Shown piece by piece: positions 1 through 12,824 of a stretch of DNA of 64,000 nt. The notes under the pieces are model-generated. The model was not told where the DNA came from and ran no database searches. It saw only the letters and a program-made list of their open reading frames with translations. Position numbers and translations under genes: made by a program. This stretch comes from Microbacterium hibisci (GTDB lineage Bacteria; Actinomycetota; Actinomycetes; Actinomycetales; Microbacteriaceae). The stretch's first letter is position 1, and each line of letters begins with the position of its first letter. The DNA lies in contig NZ_JADIJC010000001.1 of the NCBI RefSeq assembly GCF_015278255.1, positions 372,001 through 436,000 of the forward strand, written 5' to 3'.

Positions 1-515
1 ACGGCGAGCAGGTCACCGTCTTCCCGGGCACCTACGAATTCGCGACCACCACCGAGTATTTCGAGATCACGGGGTCGCCGATCGTCACGGTGGAGGACGA
101 ATACCGCACCCCTGACTTCACCGAGACGACCGCCACGCTCGACGCCGACGGACTCGCGGTGTTCCAGCAGACGATCAACGACGCGGTCGCCGCGTGCCTC
201 GCCTCGAAGAACCTCTCCGCCGGCTGTGGGCTCGATCTGCCCGCGACGCTGGACGACGGCACCGTGCTGACCGAGGGCACGATCACGCGGGTTCCTCGCG
301 CCGAGACGCAGGCCGAACTCGCGAACCTCCAGCCCACCGACGCGTACTCCGACAGCCCGCTGCAGGTGCGCAGCCAGTCCATCGGCAGCATCGAGACCAC
401 CGCCGAGTGCCAGAAGGACGGCGCGAGCGGCACCTGCACGCTGTTCTTCGGCCCGGCTCTCGGGCCGGCGCTGGTCGACTTCGGACAGGATCCGGTCGCG
501 GTGCTCTGGGACTGA
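1..515 (+). CDS. C-terminal part of an unrecognised protein (5' end outside window)
   Basis: An open frame runs from base 3 to a TGA at 513-515 with no start needed inside the window, so this is the last 170 codons of a longer gene. The visible part has a beta-rich character (VFPGTYEF near its start, then ITGSPIVTVED) and two cysteines about 15 residues apart (AACLASK...SAGCGLD), with a third and fourth near the end (AECQ, GTCTLFF). No membrane helix is visible. This composition fits the extracellular part of an exported or membrane-anchored actinobacterial protein, but I do not recognise the family. It converges on rsmB. The reading frame is certain; function is unknown. Confidence 0.75.
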   Translation, partial: GEQVTVFPGTYEFATTTEYFEITGSPIVTVEDEYRTPDFTETTATLDADGLAVFQQTINDAVAACLASKNLSAGCGLDLPATLDDGTVLTEGTITRVPRAETQAELANLQPTDAYSDSPLQVRSQSIGSIETTAECQKDGASGTCTLFFGPALGPALVDFGQDPVAVLWD

Positions 516-529
516 CGAAGACGCGGACG

Positions 530-564
530 ACGAGGGGTGCGCACTGCCGGTGCGCACCCCTCGT
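530..564. terminator. Bidirectional hairpin terminator
   Basis: Perfect 15-bp arms (ACGAGGGGTGCGCAC at 530-544 and its complement at 550-564) enclose a 5-nt loop. It sits between two convergent genes, the truncated gene at 1-515 and rsmB, and probably ends both. There is no long T run, as is common in actinobacteria. Confidence 0.7.
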
Positions 565-607
565 TCGCGTGCAGGCTCGCGTGCGCGCCCCAGGGAGGTC
601 TTGCCGG

Positions 608-1978
608 TCAGACGCGCCGCAGCAGCGACACCGACATCGCGTCGGTGTTGTGGCGATGCGGCCACAGCTGTGCACGACCGCTGCCATCGGCCTGCGCGGG
701 CAGGCCGGGGTCGGCATCCGCCAACGCGGTGATGACGTCACGAGCCGACAGCTCCTCGATCGCGCCATCCCACTCGCGCCGGATGTCGGCCACCACGCCC
801 GAGGTCTCGGCGAGGTGCGGCGAGCACGTCACGTACGCCACCACACCGCCCGGTCTGAGTGCCGAGATCGCGGCGTCGAGCAACTCGCGCTGAAGCTCGG
901 TGAGCGCCGGCACGTCGCTGGGCGCCTTGCGCCAGCGCGCTTCCGGACGGCGGCGGAGCGCACCGAGTCCGGTGCACGGCGCGTCGACGAGGATGCGGTC
1001 GTACGTGCCGGGTGCCTCCTGGGCACGGACGCGGCCGTCCTCCTCCGAGACAGGGACGTCGAGCGGCACGCCTTCGAGCGCCTGCCGCACGAGTCCCGCG
1101 CGCGCCGGCGAGATCTCATTCGCCTCGAGTGACGCGCCGTGCGCGAGCGCTTCCGCCGCGAGCACGGCGGTCTTGCCGCCCGGCCCGGCGCACAGATCGA
1201 GCCACCGCTCCCCCGGCGTGACGGGCACCGCGCGCGTCAGCGCGAGCGCGGCGAGCTGCGAGCCTTCGTCCTGCACGCGGATGCGGCCGCCCGACCCGCG
1301 CACGAGCCCGTCGGGGTCGCCCCCGCCCAGCCGGAACCCGATGGGCGAGAAGGGCGTGCGCCGCGCATCCTCCGGCACCTCGGCGAGCTCGGGAAGGGCC
1401 GCCATGGTGACGCGCGGAGAGGCGTTGTCGGCCGTCAGCAGGGCTTCCAGCTCGTCGGCGCGCCCTTCGGCCGCCAGGGCGCGGCGGAACGCCCGCACGA
1501 CCCACACCGGATGCGAGAACAGCAGACCGAGCTGCTCGTCGTCCGAGCGGGCGCTGGTCGCCACGTGGGTCATCCAGTCGCCGGGGGTGTCGCGCGAGAC
1601 GCGGCGCAGCACCGCGTTGGCGAACCCGGCCGCGCCGCGCCCGCCCGCGGCGCGGGCGAGCTCGACCGACTCGTTGACAGCGGCGTGCGAGGCGACGCGC
1701 GTCGAGAGCAGCTGGTGCACGCCGAGCCGCAGGGCGTCGAGCACCGCAGGGTCGATGTCGGCGACGGGGCGGTCGGCGGCGATCCCGATGACCGCGTCAT
1801 AGGTGCCCTGGCGGCGCAGCGTGCCGTACGTCAGTTCCGTCGCGAGCGCCGCGTCGGCCGTCGACAGAGCCGCCCGGGCGATCGCCGTCGGCAGCAGCAG
1901 GTTCGCGTAGGCGTCGGACTCGTGGACCGCCCGCAGCGTGTCGTAGGCGACGCGCCGCGCCGCGACCGTGCGGCTCAT
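608..1978 (-). CDS. rsmB: 16S rRNA (cytosine-C5) methyltransferase RsmB
   Basis: Predicted 456-residue methyltransferase that uses SAM to make 5-methylcytosine in 16S rRNA (the RsmB/Sun/Fmu family, C967 in E. coli). Residues 1 to about 135 form the NusB-like RNA-binding domain. The SAM-binding loop is LDLCAGPGGKT at 260-270. The two family cysteines are visible: the PC motif at 334-335 and the TC motif at 384-385 (YVTCSPH). The ATG at 1978 overlaps the fmt stop as ATGA, which fixes the start and implies translational coupling. fmt followed by this gene is the usual actinobacterial order. Length and motifs are complete. Confidence 0.95.
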   Translation of the reverse strand: MSRTVAARRVAYDTLRAVHESDAYANLLLPTAIARAALSTADAALATELTYGTLRRQGTYDAVIGIAADRPVADIDPAVLDALRLGVHQLLSTRVASHAAVNESVELARAAGGRGAAGFANAVLRRVSRDTPGDWMTHVATSARSDDEQLGLLFSHPVWVVRAFRRALAAEGRADELEALLTADNASPRVTMAALPELAEVPEDARRTPFSPIGFRLGGGDPDGLVRGSGGRIRVQDEGSQLAALALTRAVPVTPGERWLDLCAGPGGKTAVLAAEALAHGASLEANEISPARAGLVRQALEGVPLDVPVSEEDGRVRAQEAPGTYDRILVDAPCTGLGALRRRPEARWRKAPSDVPALTELQRELLDAAISALRPGGVVAYVTCSPHLAETSGVVADIRREWDGAIEELSARDVITALADADPGLPAQADGSGRAQLWPHRHNTDAMSVSLLRRV

Positions 1979-2898
1979 GAGCCCGCCACCGGAGTCGTCT
2001 CGCGCAGGCCCCGCCACCAGTCCGCGGCGCGCATGGCTCCCTTGCCGGCGGGCTGCACCCGCTCGAGCACGATCGCGGTCGACGCGGTGCCGGCGACGAC
2101 GTGCTTTCCGTGCAGCGCGAGCGTCCCTGGGGCGAGCCGCGGTGCATCGTCGGGTGCGGGCGCGACAACGAGCACCTTGAAACGCGCGCCGTCGATCGTG
2201 GTGTGCGCGCCGGGCTCGGGCGTCACGCCGCGGATGCGGCCGAGCACCGCGGCCACGGGCTCGTCCCACCGGATGCGTCCGTCGTCGTCCCCGAGCTTGG
2301 CGGCGTAGGTGGGCTCGCCCTGCTGCGGGTGCGCGAGCGCGGAGCCCGTGCCGATGCCGTCGACGACCTCCGCGAGAAGCTCAGCGCCGTCGTCGGCCAG
2401 TGACGACAGCAGATCGCCGGCGGTGGCATCGCGCGGCACGTCGATCGCGAGCTCGGCGAACACGTCGCCGGCATCGAGCTCGGGAACCAGCTGGAACACG
2501 CTCGCGCCCGTCCGTGCGTCGCCGGCGATGAGCGCGTGCTGCACCGGCGCCGCGCCCCGCCAGCGCGGCAGCAGCGAGAAGTGCAGATTGATCCAGCCGT
2601 GCGCGGGCGTCGAGAGCAGCGGTTCGCGCACGAGCCCTCCGTAGGCCACGATCACGCCGAGGTCCGGCTCGAGGGCCGCGATCTCGGCGGTGACGCCGGC
2701 GTCCAGCCGGTCGGCGCGGATGACCGGGAGCCCGAGCTCCTCGGCCGCCACCGCCACCGGCGACGGCGTCAGCACCCGCTTGCGGCCGAGGGGCGCGTCG
2801 CGGCGGGTGACGACCGCGACGATGTCGTGAGCGGATGCCGCGAGCCGGCGCAGCGACGGCACAGCCGGCGCCGGGGTGCCGGCGAAGACGAGACGCAT
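1975..2898 (-). CDS. fmt: Methionyl-tRNA formyltransferase
   Basis: Transfers a formyl group from 10-formyltetrahydrofolate to methionyl-initiator tRNA. The 307-residue protein begins MRLVFAGTPA and has the folate-site signature SLLPRWRGAAPVQ. The catalytic residues are in place: N104 and H106 in INLHFSLLP, and D142 in LDAGD. The C-terminal tRNA-binding domain is present (INTPEG-type region replaced by WDEPVAAVLGRIRGVTPEPG), so the protein is full length. It lies 21 bp after priA and overlaps rsmB by 4 bp, and is probably part of the same transcript. Confidence 0.95.
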   Translation of the reverse strand: MRLVFAGTPAPAVPSLRRLAASAHDIVAVVTRRDAPLGRKRVLTPSPVAVAAEELGLPVIRADRLDAGVTAEIAALEPDLGVIVAYGGLVREPLLSTPAHGWINLHFSLLPRWRGAAPVQHALIAGDARTGASVFQLVPELDAGDVFAELAIDVPRDATAGDLLSSLADDGAELLAEVVDGIGTGSALAHPQQGEPTYAAKLGDDDGRIRWDEPVAAVLGRIRGVTPEPGAHTTIDGARFKVLVVAPAPDDAPRLAPGTLALHGKHVVAGTASTAIVLERVQPAGKGAMRAADWWRGLRETTPVAGS

Positions 2899-2919
2899 GA
2901 CGGTCCTGGAAGTCGAGGG

Positions 2920-4941
2920 TCAGAGGTCGAGGTCGGGCACGTCGACCCGGACCTTCAGTGTATGGGCGGCGCCGGGCGTGCGACCCTTCACCGGGCGGCG
3001 GCCCTTCATCGCGTGACTCACCACCGAGGCGCGCAGGCTCTCGGTCACGCGCGCTCCGAGGGCGTACTCGAAGCGCACGAGGGCTCGCACGGTCTCGTCA
3101 CGCGCGAGCGGACCGAGCACCGCCTCGGCGTCGAGCTCGGGCACCGCACGCCGGAGCTCGGCCAGCGCGGTGTCGACCGCGCGACGGGGTCCGTCGACGG
3201 AGGCGACGCGCACCGTGGGCGGCATGCGCAGCGGCGCCCGGTCCGCGAGCTCGGCGCGGGCGTACGAGGCCTGCGTCCAGGTCGCGAGGGCGCGGGCGAT
3301 CTCGCCGCCCACGCCGACGAGATGCACGGGCGCTCCGGGAGCGGCGAGGGCGGCGGCGTTCGACCACCACCGCAGGCACGATTCGCCGATTCGCAGCTCG
3401 TCGGCCATGAGCATGCGGTCGCCGTCGAGCAGGATCACCGCCCGATACCCGCCGACGGCGGGCGGTTCGGCGCCCCGCGTGGCGACGACCAGCGCCGGCC
3501 GGTCCTCGACCTGGGCGACCGGGTGGTCGCCGTCGGCGACGATCACCCGCGTGCCGGGAAACGCGCGGCCGAGTTCGTCGGCGGTCCGCTCACTGCCCGA
3601 TGACGCCATCCGCAGCAGCGTCGACGAGCACTCGGAGCACGCCCACGCGTGCGCCGCGCGGCCGCACCACGAGCATGTCGGGACAGCCCCCTGCCGGGCA
3701 GCGTGGAGCGGGCCGCCGCAGTGGGCGCACCGGGCGGGGTGCCGGCAGGATGCGCAGACGAGCACCGGCGCGTAGCCGGGGCGTGCGACCTGCACCAGGA
3801 CCGGGCCCTGGGTGAGCGCCTCGCGGGCGGCTGCGAACGCCGACGACGGAACGCGCGCGGCGCGCGACTCGCCCTCGCGCGTGGCGGTCAGCACCACGCG
3901 CGGAGTCACCCGGCGGGCCGCCGGCAGCTCCCGCACCCATCCGATCGCGACGAGGCGCTCCACGTCGGTCGTCCGGGTGTGGCCGGCGAACACGAGCGCT
4001 CCGCCGTGGAGCTCCTGCCGAAGGAGCGCGGCGTCGCGTGCGTGCACCCCCGGACTGAGCGGCTCGGCGAGCAGCGGATCGCCGTCGTCCCACAGTGCGA
4101 CCATGCCGAGATCGGCGACAGGGGCGTAGACGGCGGACCGGTTGCCGATGACGACGCACGGCGCGTCCGAGAGGGTGCGCAGGAACGCCGCGTAGCGGAC
4201 GGGGCCGCTCTGTTTGGCGTCGTCGCGCACCAGCGCCTCCGCGGGGATGCGCGACTGCAGCGCGGCCTCCAGCTGCGCGCGGTCGCGGTGGTCCGGCACG
4301 GCGATGATCGCACTGCGTCCGTGGGCGAGCACGCGGGTCGCGGCGGCGGCCAGGAGCACGGCCCAGGCTCCCACCGGCGTTCCGTCGTCGAGGCGGGCGG
4401 GGAGCGGCGGCGCGTCCACGGCAACCCTCTCGCCCGCTTCGAGGGCGGTCGCGAGACCCGGAAACGCCGCGAGCACCTCGTCCGCCCAGCCGGTGGCGGT
4501 CTCATCGACGGCGGGGAGCGGCGGCGGACCCGCCGCCAGCCAGGCCTTCTCGGCCCGCACCATCCGCTTCGGGATCGCCAGTCGCAGGATGTCGCCCGCC
4601 GAGCCCGCCGCCCGATCGGCCGCCTTCCGCGCGAGCGAATACAGCGCGGGCGTCAGCACCGGCACCGGAGACACCACTGCGTCGAGCTGAGAGAGAGGGC
4701 GGTCCGAGGCATCCGGCTCCCCCACCTCGACGAGGAGGCCGTCGACGACCCGGCCCGCGCTGCGCAGCGGCACGCGGACGCGCACGCCCGGTCGGGCGTC
4801 GTCGGCGAGCTCTGCGGGGATCTCGTAGTCGAACAGGCGGTCGAGCTGCGGCAGCGGCGAGTCCAGGAGCACGCGCGCGACCCGGCGGGGGCGGCGGACG
4901 CCCACGCCGAGCCCGTGCTCGTCGTCGTGCACCGCGGTCAC
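2920..4941 (-). CDS. priA: Primosomal protein N' (PriA), actinobacterial type lacking helicase motifs
   Basis: About 673 residues, related to the replication-restart protein PriA. The N-terminal DNA-binding region (RVLLDSPLPQLDRLFDYEIP) and the zinc-binding cysteine cluster around residues 390-440 (VCASCRHPARCAHCGG, then CSWCG and CSEC) are conserved. The nucleotide-binding machinery is not: there is no GxxGxGKT P-loop where one is expected, and the DEAH box is replaced by WDDGD near residue 285. Actinobacterial PriA proteins are known to be degenerate in this way and probably serve as primosome scaffolds rather than helicases. I chose the GTG at 4941, 10 nt after the metK stop. A longer frame back to 5022 would overlap metK and lacks family similarity. 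Start moderately sure. Confidence 0.88.
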   Translation of the reverse strand: MTAVHDDEHGLGVGVRRPRRVARVLLDSPLPQLDRLFDYEIPAELADDARPGVRVRVPLRSAGRVVDGLLVEVGEPDASDRPLSQLDAVVSPVPVLTPALYSLARKAADRAAGSAGDILRLAIPKRMVRAEKAWLAAGPPPLPAVDETATGWADEVLAAFPGLATALEAGERVAVDAPPLPARLDDGTPVGAWAVLLAAAATRVLAHGRSAIIAVPDHRDRAQLEAALQSRIPAEALVRDDAKQSGPVRYAAFLRTLSDAPCVVIGNRSAVYAPVADLGMVALWDDGDPLLAEPLSPGVHARDAALLRQELHGGALVFAGHTRTTDVERLVAIGWVRELPAARRVTPRVVLTATREGESRAARVPSSAFAAAREALTQGPVLVQVARPGYAPVLVCASCRHPARCAHCGGPLHAARQGAVPTCSWCGRAAHAWACSECSSTLLRMASSGSERTADELGRAFPGTRVIVADGDHPVAQVEDRPALVVATRGAEPPAVGGYRAVILLDGDRMLMADELRIGESCLRWWSNAAALAAPGAPVHLVGVGGEIARALATWTQASYARAELADRAPLRMPPTVRVASVDGPRRAVDTALAELRRAVPELDAEAVLGPLARDETVRALVRFEYALGARVTESLRASVVSHAMKGRRPVKGRTPGAAHTLKVRVDVPDLDL

Positions 4942-4951
4942 GCGGCCGGCG

Positions 4952-6145
4952 TCAGAGCCCGGCTGCCGCGCGCAGGTCGTCGGCGCGGTCGGTGCGCTCC
5001 CACGTGAAGTCCGGCAGCTCACGGCCGAAGTGGCCGTACGCCGCGGTCTGCGCGTAGATCGGGCGCAGCAGGTCGAGCTGGTCGATGATCGCCTTGGGAC
5101 GCAGATCGAACACTTCGAGGATCGCCCTGGTGATGGCGTCGTCCGACACCCGGCCGGTGCCGAAGGTCTCGACGTAGAGGCCGACGGGCTTGGCCTTGCC
5201 GATGGCGTAGGCGACCTGCACCTCGAGGCGCTCGGCCAGGCCCGCGGCCACCGCGTTCTTGGCGACCCAGCGCATGGCGTACGCGGCCGAGCGGTCGACC
5301 TTCGACGGGTCCTTGCCGCTGAACGCGCCGCCGCCGTGGCGGGACGCGCCGCCGTAGGTGTCGATGATGATCTTGCGGCCGGTGAGTCCCGCGTCGCCCT
5401 TCGGGCCGCCCGTGACGAACGGCCCCGCCGGGTTGATGTAGAACTTCACGTCGGGAAGCTCCAGTCCGGTCGACTCGAGCACCGGGTCGATGACCTCGGC
5501 TCGCACGGCGGCGCGCAGCGCCTTCTGCGAGATGTCGGGCTGATGCTGCGTCGACAGCACGACGGACTCGACGGTCTTCGGCGTCGCGCCGTCGTAGCCC
5601 AGGGTCACCTGGGTCTTGCCGTCCGGACGCAGGAACGGCAGCGCGCCCGATCGTCGAACCTCTGCGAGCCGCTCCGCCATGCGGTGGGCCGTCCACGCGG
5701 CCATCGGCATCAGCTGCGGCGTCTCGGTGGTCGCGTAGCCGAACATGATGCCCTGATCGCCGGCGCCCTGCAGGTCGTGGGGATCTTCCGAGCCGTCCTC
5801 ACGGCGCTCGAACGCCTTGTCGACGCCCGCCGCGATGTCGGAGGACTGGGCGCCGATCGAGACGCTCACGCCGCAGGAGTCGCCGTCGAAGCCGGTCTCA
5901 CTCGACGTGTAGCCGATGCGGTTGACGACGCCGCGCACGATCGCGGGGATCTCGACATATGCGGAGGTGGAGACCTCGCCCGCCACGTGCACCAGGCCCG
6001 TGGTCACCAGCGTCTCGACGGCGACGCGTCCGTTCGGGTCGGCGTCCAGGATCGCATCGAGGATGGAGTCCGAGATCTGGTCGCAGATCTTGTCGGGGTG
6101 GCCCTCGGTGACGGATTCGGACGTGAACAGCCGCAGGTCGGTCAT
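4952..6145 (-). CDS. metK: S-adenosylmethionine synthetase
   Basis: Makes SAM from methionine and ATP. The 397-residue protein starts [16 protein letters not shown] with the ATP-binding histidine H16, and contains [12 protein letters not shown] (adenine loop) and the glycine-rich phosphate loop [16 protein letters not shown]. Length is normal for the family. The ATG is preceded by CTGGAG at a good distance. In mycobacteria coaBC lies between rpoZ and metK; here the two are separated only by a 126-bp gap holding a terminator, so metK may have its own promoter. No SAM riboswitch fits in the roughly 65-nt space between terminator and gene. Confidence 0.97.
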   Translation of the reverse strand: MTDLRLFTSESVTEGHPDKICDQISDSILDAILDADPNGRVAVETLVTTGLVHVAGEVSTSAYVEIPAIVRGVVNRIGYTSSETGFDGDSCGVSVSIGAQSSDIAAGVDKAFERREDGSEDPHDLQGAGDQGIMFGYATTETPQLMPMAAWTAHRMAERLAEVRRSGALPFLRPDGKTQVTLGYDGATPKTVESVVLSTQHQPDISQKALRAAVRAEVIDPVLESTGLELPDVKFYINPAGPFVTGGPKGDAGLTGRKIIIDTYGGASRHGGGAFSGKDPSKVDRSAAYAMRWVAKNAVAAGLAERLEVQVAYAIGKAKPVGLYVETFGTGRVSDDAITRAILEVFDLRPKAIIDQLDLLRPIYAQTAAYGHFGRELPDFTWERTDRADDLRAAAGL

Positions 6146-6218
6146 CGGTACTCCAGTTGTCAGTACGTGGGCTCGGGTCGTCAGCGCGCACCGCGTGCCC
6201 AGGGGGCGGACACCAGTA

Positions 6219-6254
6219 TGCCCCCGGAGACGGACATCACCGTCTTCGGGGGCA
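6219..6254 (-). terminator. Hairpin terminator after rpoZ
   Basis: Fifteen-bp arms (TGCCCCCGGAGACGG at 6219-6233 against 6240-6254, with one G-U wobble) enclose a 6-nt loop. It follows the rpoZ stop on the minus strand and separates the gmk-rpoZ transcript from metK. Confidence 0.7.
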
Positions 6255-6271
6255 CACAGGTCGTAACGCGA

Positions 6272-6526
6272 TTACTCCGCGCGGCGCAGGCGCAGCTTGT
6301 CTTCGTGGATCTCGTGCATCGCGATCGTGAGGGGCTTGTCCTCGACGGTCGAGTCGACCAGCGGGCCGACGTTGTCGAACAGGTTGCCCTCGTGCAGGTC
6401 GGAGTAGTAGTCGTTGATCTGACGGGCGCGCTTGGCCGCGTAGATCACCAGCTGATACTTCGAGTCGACCTTCTCGAGCAGGCTGTCGATGGGGGGCTCG
6501 ATGATGCCCTGGTTCGTTCCGGCCAT
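6272..6526 (-). CDS. rpoZ: RNA polymerase omega subunit
   Basis: Small (84-residue) subunit that supports assembly of RNA polymerase by clamping the beta' subunit. The signature [26 protein letters not shown] is the actinobacterial omega motif, in which the canonical R(R)AR-Q-I-N helix is clear. The ATG at 6526 has an AGGAGG ribosome binding site seven bases upstream. An in-frame upstream extension to 6589 has proline-rich shadow sequence and was rejected. It lies downstream of gmk and upstream of metK, the usual actinobacterial order. Confidence 0.95.
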   Translation of the reverse strand: MAGTNQGIIEPPIDSLLEKVDSKYQLVIYAAKRARQINDYYSDLHEGNLFDNVGPLVDSTVEDKPLTIAMHEIHEDKLRLRRAE

Positions 6527-6616
6527 GGCGAAACCTCCTGGATCGGATGTCGGAGTGGGAGTCTGCGGAGCCTCGGAGTGCCGAGGCATCCCGCCATTCT
6601 ACGGGAAAGGCGCAGG

Positions 6617-7555
6617 TCAGTGCGCGAGGCGGGCGACTTCGTCGGCGGCGCGGGCCACATCGTCGTTCACGACGCGGTAATCGAACTCCGCCTGCGAGGC
6701 CAGCTCGGTCTTCGCCGTGCGCAGCCGCCGGGCCCGCTCGGCCGCGTCTTCGGTGCCCCGGCCCACCAGGCGCTGGACGAGCTCGTCCCAGCTCGGCGGC
6801 AGCAGGAACACGAGCGTCGCCGAGGGGTCGGCGTCCCGCACCTGGCGCGCACCCTGCAGATCGATCTCGAGCAGCACCGTGCGGCCCGCGGACAGCGCCT
6901 TCTCGATCGGCGCGCGCGGCGTGCCGTACCGGTGGGCGTTGTGCACGGTCGCGTGCTCGAGGAGCTCGCCGTCGGCGATCATGCGATCGAACTCGGCGTC
7001 GTCGACGAAGAAGTAGTGCTCGCCGTCGACCTCGCCCGGCCGCGGCGCGCGCGTCGTGGCCGAGACCGACAGCAGGATCTCGGGATGGTGCTCCTTGATG
7101 TGGCCCGCCACCGTGCCCTTGCCGACCGCCGTGGGACCGGCGAGCACGACGAGGCGGCTGCGGCCGCCCCGCGGCTCCAACTCGGGCCAGCGGGCGTCGA
7201 GGAACCGCCGGAGGTCTTCGCGCTGGCGTGAGCCGAGGCCGCCGAGCCGTTTCACCGGCGAGATCTCGAGGTCGTGCAGGATGCGGTCCCGCTTGCCCTC
7301 GCCGATCGCGGGGATCGCCGTCAGGAACTCCGGCACGCGCATCGCGCCGGCGGGCGACGTCGGATCCGCGAGCGCGCGACGGAGGAGTTCCTGCGGCGTG
7401 ATCACGCGCATGGAGACGTCCTTCTTGAGGGCGGCGCGCTCACGGCGGGCGGCGACGGCGCGGCGCGAGGCTGCGACGCGATCGACCTCGGGAGGCCGCC
7501 CGTGCGCGGCGGAGTCGGAGGGAGCGCCGTCCAAAGGGGTGCGCGAATCGGGCAT
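6617..7555 (-). CDS. gmk: Guanylate kinase fused to an N-terminal mIHF-like DNA-binding domain
   Basis: About 312 residues against the usual 190-210 for guanylate kinase. Residues about 130-312 are the kinase that phosphorylates GMP to GDP: P-loop GPTAVGKG at 140-147, then the GMP-binding SATTRAPRPGE and the lid region. Residues about 30-122 match the actinobacterial integration host factor (mIHF): an AARRERAALK basic helix, then a helix-two-turn-helix region with LTAIPAIGEGKRDRIL and the conserved end LEISPVKRLGGLGSRQRE. In mycobacteria mihF and gmk are separate neighbours; here the frame is continuous with no stop between them. I chose the ATG at 7555, one base past the pyrF stop. A GTG at 7567 is the alternative. 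Confidence 0.92.
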   Translation of the reverse strand: MPDSRTPLDGAPSDSAAHGRPPEVDRVAASRRAVAARRERAALKKDVSMRVITPQELLRRALADPTSPAGAMRVPEFLTAIPAIGEGKRDRILHDLEISPVKRLGGLGSRQREDLRRFLDARWPELEPRGGRSRLVVLAGPTAVGKGTVAGHIKEHHPEILLSVSATTRAPRPGEVDGEHYFFVDDAEFDRMIADGELLEHATVHNAHRYGTPRAPIEKALSAGRTVLLEIDLQGARQVRDADPSATLVFLLPPSWDELVQRLVGRGTEDAAERARRLRTAKTELASQAEFDYRVVNDDVARAADEVARLAH

Positions 7556-7556
7556 G

Positions 7557-8386
7557 TCAATCACCACGGTAGAGAAGGGCGCGCTCGGATATGCGCGCGG
7601 CGAGCCGGTCGGGTCCGGCAGCCAGGATGCTGCGGCTCTCCGACGCTATCACCGCTTCCTGGAGGTCGCCGAAGCGCGCACCGAGCTCTCGCGGTTCCGC
7701 ACCCTGATGACCGAACCCCGGGCCCAGGATCGGCGCGATCGGCGAGAACGGCCGGAGACCGGCATCCGTCCAGTCCACCGTGGCTCCGATGACGAGGCCG
7801 AAGCTCCCCCACTGCCCCTCGGGCGTGGAGCGGGCGTTGCGGGCCGAGACCTCGCGCATGATGTCGGCCGAGACCGTGACGCCGTCCGCGTGCCGCGAGC
7901 GCTGCAGCGGGAGCGCCTCGGGGTTGCTCGTGGCGGCGAGGACGAACAGGCCCTTGCCGTGGCGCCCGGCGAGTTCGAACGTGCCGTCGAGCGCGCCGAC
8001 GCCCAGGAAGGGGCTCACCGTGAGCGCGTCCGCCTCGAGCGGCGACCCCGGTGTGAGCCACGCCTCGGCGTACGCGTCCATCGTGGTGCCGATGTCGCCG
8101 CGCTTGGCGTCGGCGATCACGAGCAGTCCGGTCTCCCGGGCCGCGGCCAGGACGTCCTCGAGTGCGGCGAAGCCCGCCGACCCGTAGCGCTCGAAGAACG
8201 ACACCTGCGGCTTCACGACGGCGACCAGACCCGCGGCGGCCTCGACGGTGCGCAGCCCGAACTCCCGCACACCGGCGGCGGAGGCATCCAGCCCCCACTC
8301 GGCGAGCAGGTGGACGTGCGGGTCGATGCCGACGCACAGCTGTCCGCGCGCCGCCATCGCGGCGCGGACCCGCTCGCCGAACGAGG

Positions 8387-8390
<4 letters not shown>
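7557..8390 (-). CDS. pyrF: Orotidine-5'-phosphate decarboxylase (type 2)
   Basis: Last step of de novo UMP synthesis, converting OMP to UMP. The 277-residue length and the catalytic segment [11 protein letters not shown] are those of the longer, mycobacterial-type enzyme, with the lysine of DAK as the catalytic base partner. The phosphate-binding region near the C terminus is [10 protein letters not shown]. The ATG at 8390 overlaps the carB stop as ATGA. It is followed directly by the mIHF-Gmk gene, so pyrimidine and guanine nucleotide steps share a transcript. Confidence 0.95.
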
Positions 8391-11666
<3,276 letters not shown>

Positions 11667-11674
<8 letters not shown>

Positions 11675-12824
11675 TCTTCTTGGTCTCCAGGGTCGCGACG
11701 ACCAGGTCGCGGAAGCGGTCGAACAGGTAGTTGGCGTCGTGGGGGCCGGCGGCGGCCTCGGGGTGGTACTGCACCGAGAACGCGGGGATGTCGAGCGCGC
11801 GCAGACCCTCGACCACCTGGTCGTTGAGCCCGACGTGACTGACCTCGATGCGGCCGTAGCCGTGGGGGCTGTCGAACTCGCCCTCGACAGGCGCGTCGAC
11901 CGCGAAGCCGTGGTTGTGCGCGGTGATCTCGACGCGGCCGGTCGCCTTGTCGAGCACCGGCTGGTTGATGCCGCGATGGCCGAAGGGCAGCTTGTAGGTG
12001 CCGAGGCCGAGCGCCCGGCCCAGCAGCTGGTTGCCGAAGCAGATGCCGAAGAACGGCAGGCCGTCGTCCAGGACGCCGCGCAGCAGGTCGACGTGGTCGC
12101 CCGAGGCCGCGGGGTCGCCGGGACCGTTGGAGTAGAACACCGCGACGGGGTCGATCGCCCGGATCTCGTCGATCGTCACGTCCTGCGGCAGGACGTGGAC
12201 GTCGAAGCCGCGCGCGGCGAGGTTGTCGACGGTCGCCTGCTTGACACCGAGGTCGAGCACCGCGAGGTTGCCGATGCGCTCGCCCGTCGCGGCGGTGACC
12301 TCGGCCGCTGCCACCGACACCTGGGCCGACAGGTTCTGGCCGGCCATCTGGGGCGCCTCGCGCACCAGGCGGAGCTGCTCCTCGGGTGCGATGGCGGCGG
12401 CCTCGCCCGAGAAGATGGCGCCGCGCATCGAGCCCGCCGAGCGGATGTGGCGCGTGACCGCGCGGGTGTCGATGCCGCTGATGCCCACGACGCCGTCGCT
12501 CACGAGCGCGTCGTCGAGCGACTCGTCGGCGCGCCAGTTGGACACGACGCGAGAGGGGTCGCGGACGATGTAGCCCGACACCCAGATGCGACGGGACTCG
12601 GGGTCTTCGTCGTTCATGCCGGTGTTGCCGATGTGCGGCGCGGTCTGAAGGACGATCTGGCCCGCGTACGAGGGGTCGGTGAGGGTCTCCTGGTAGCCGG
12701 TCATGCCGGTGGAGAAGACCACCTCGCCGATCGTGGTGCCGAGGGCGCCGTAGGCGCGTCCGACGTGGCGGGTGCCGTCCTCGAGCACGAGGACGGCCGG
12801 ATCGGTCTGGAACAGGGAGGTCAT
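11667..12824 (-). CDS. carA: Carbamoyl-phosphate synthase small (glutaminase) subunit
   Basis: Glutamine amidotransferase subunit of 385 residues that supplies ammonia to CarB. The N-terminal small-subunit domain ([20 protein letters not shown]) is followed by a class I glutaminase domain with the nucleophile Cys in FFGICFGNQ (about residue 262) and the His-Glu pair in QYHPEAAAG. The ATG at 12824 overlaps the stop of the preceding membrane-protein gene as ATGA. A longer upstream frame exists but lacks family similarity. Confidence 0.96.

Noticed and set aside
6146..6218. SAM riboswitch before metK
   Set aside because: Only about 70 bases lie between the rpoZ terminator and the metK start, and none of the conserved SAM-I or SAM-II helices could be drawn.
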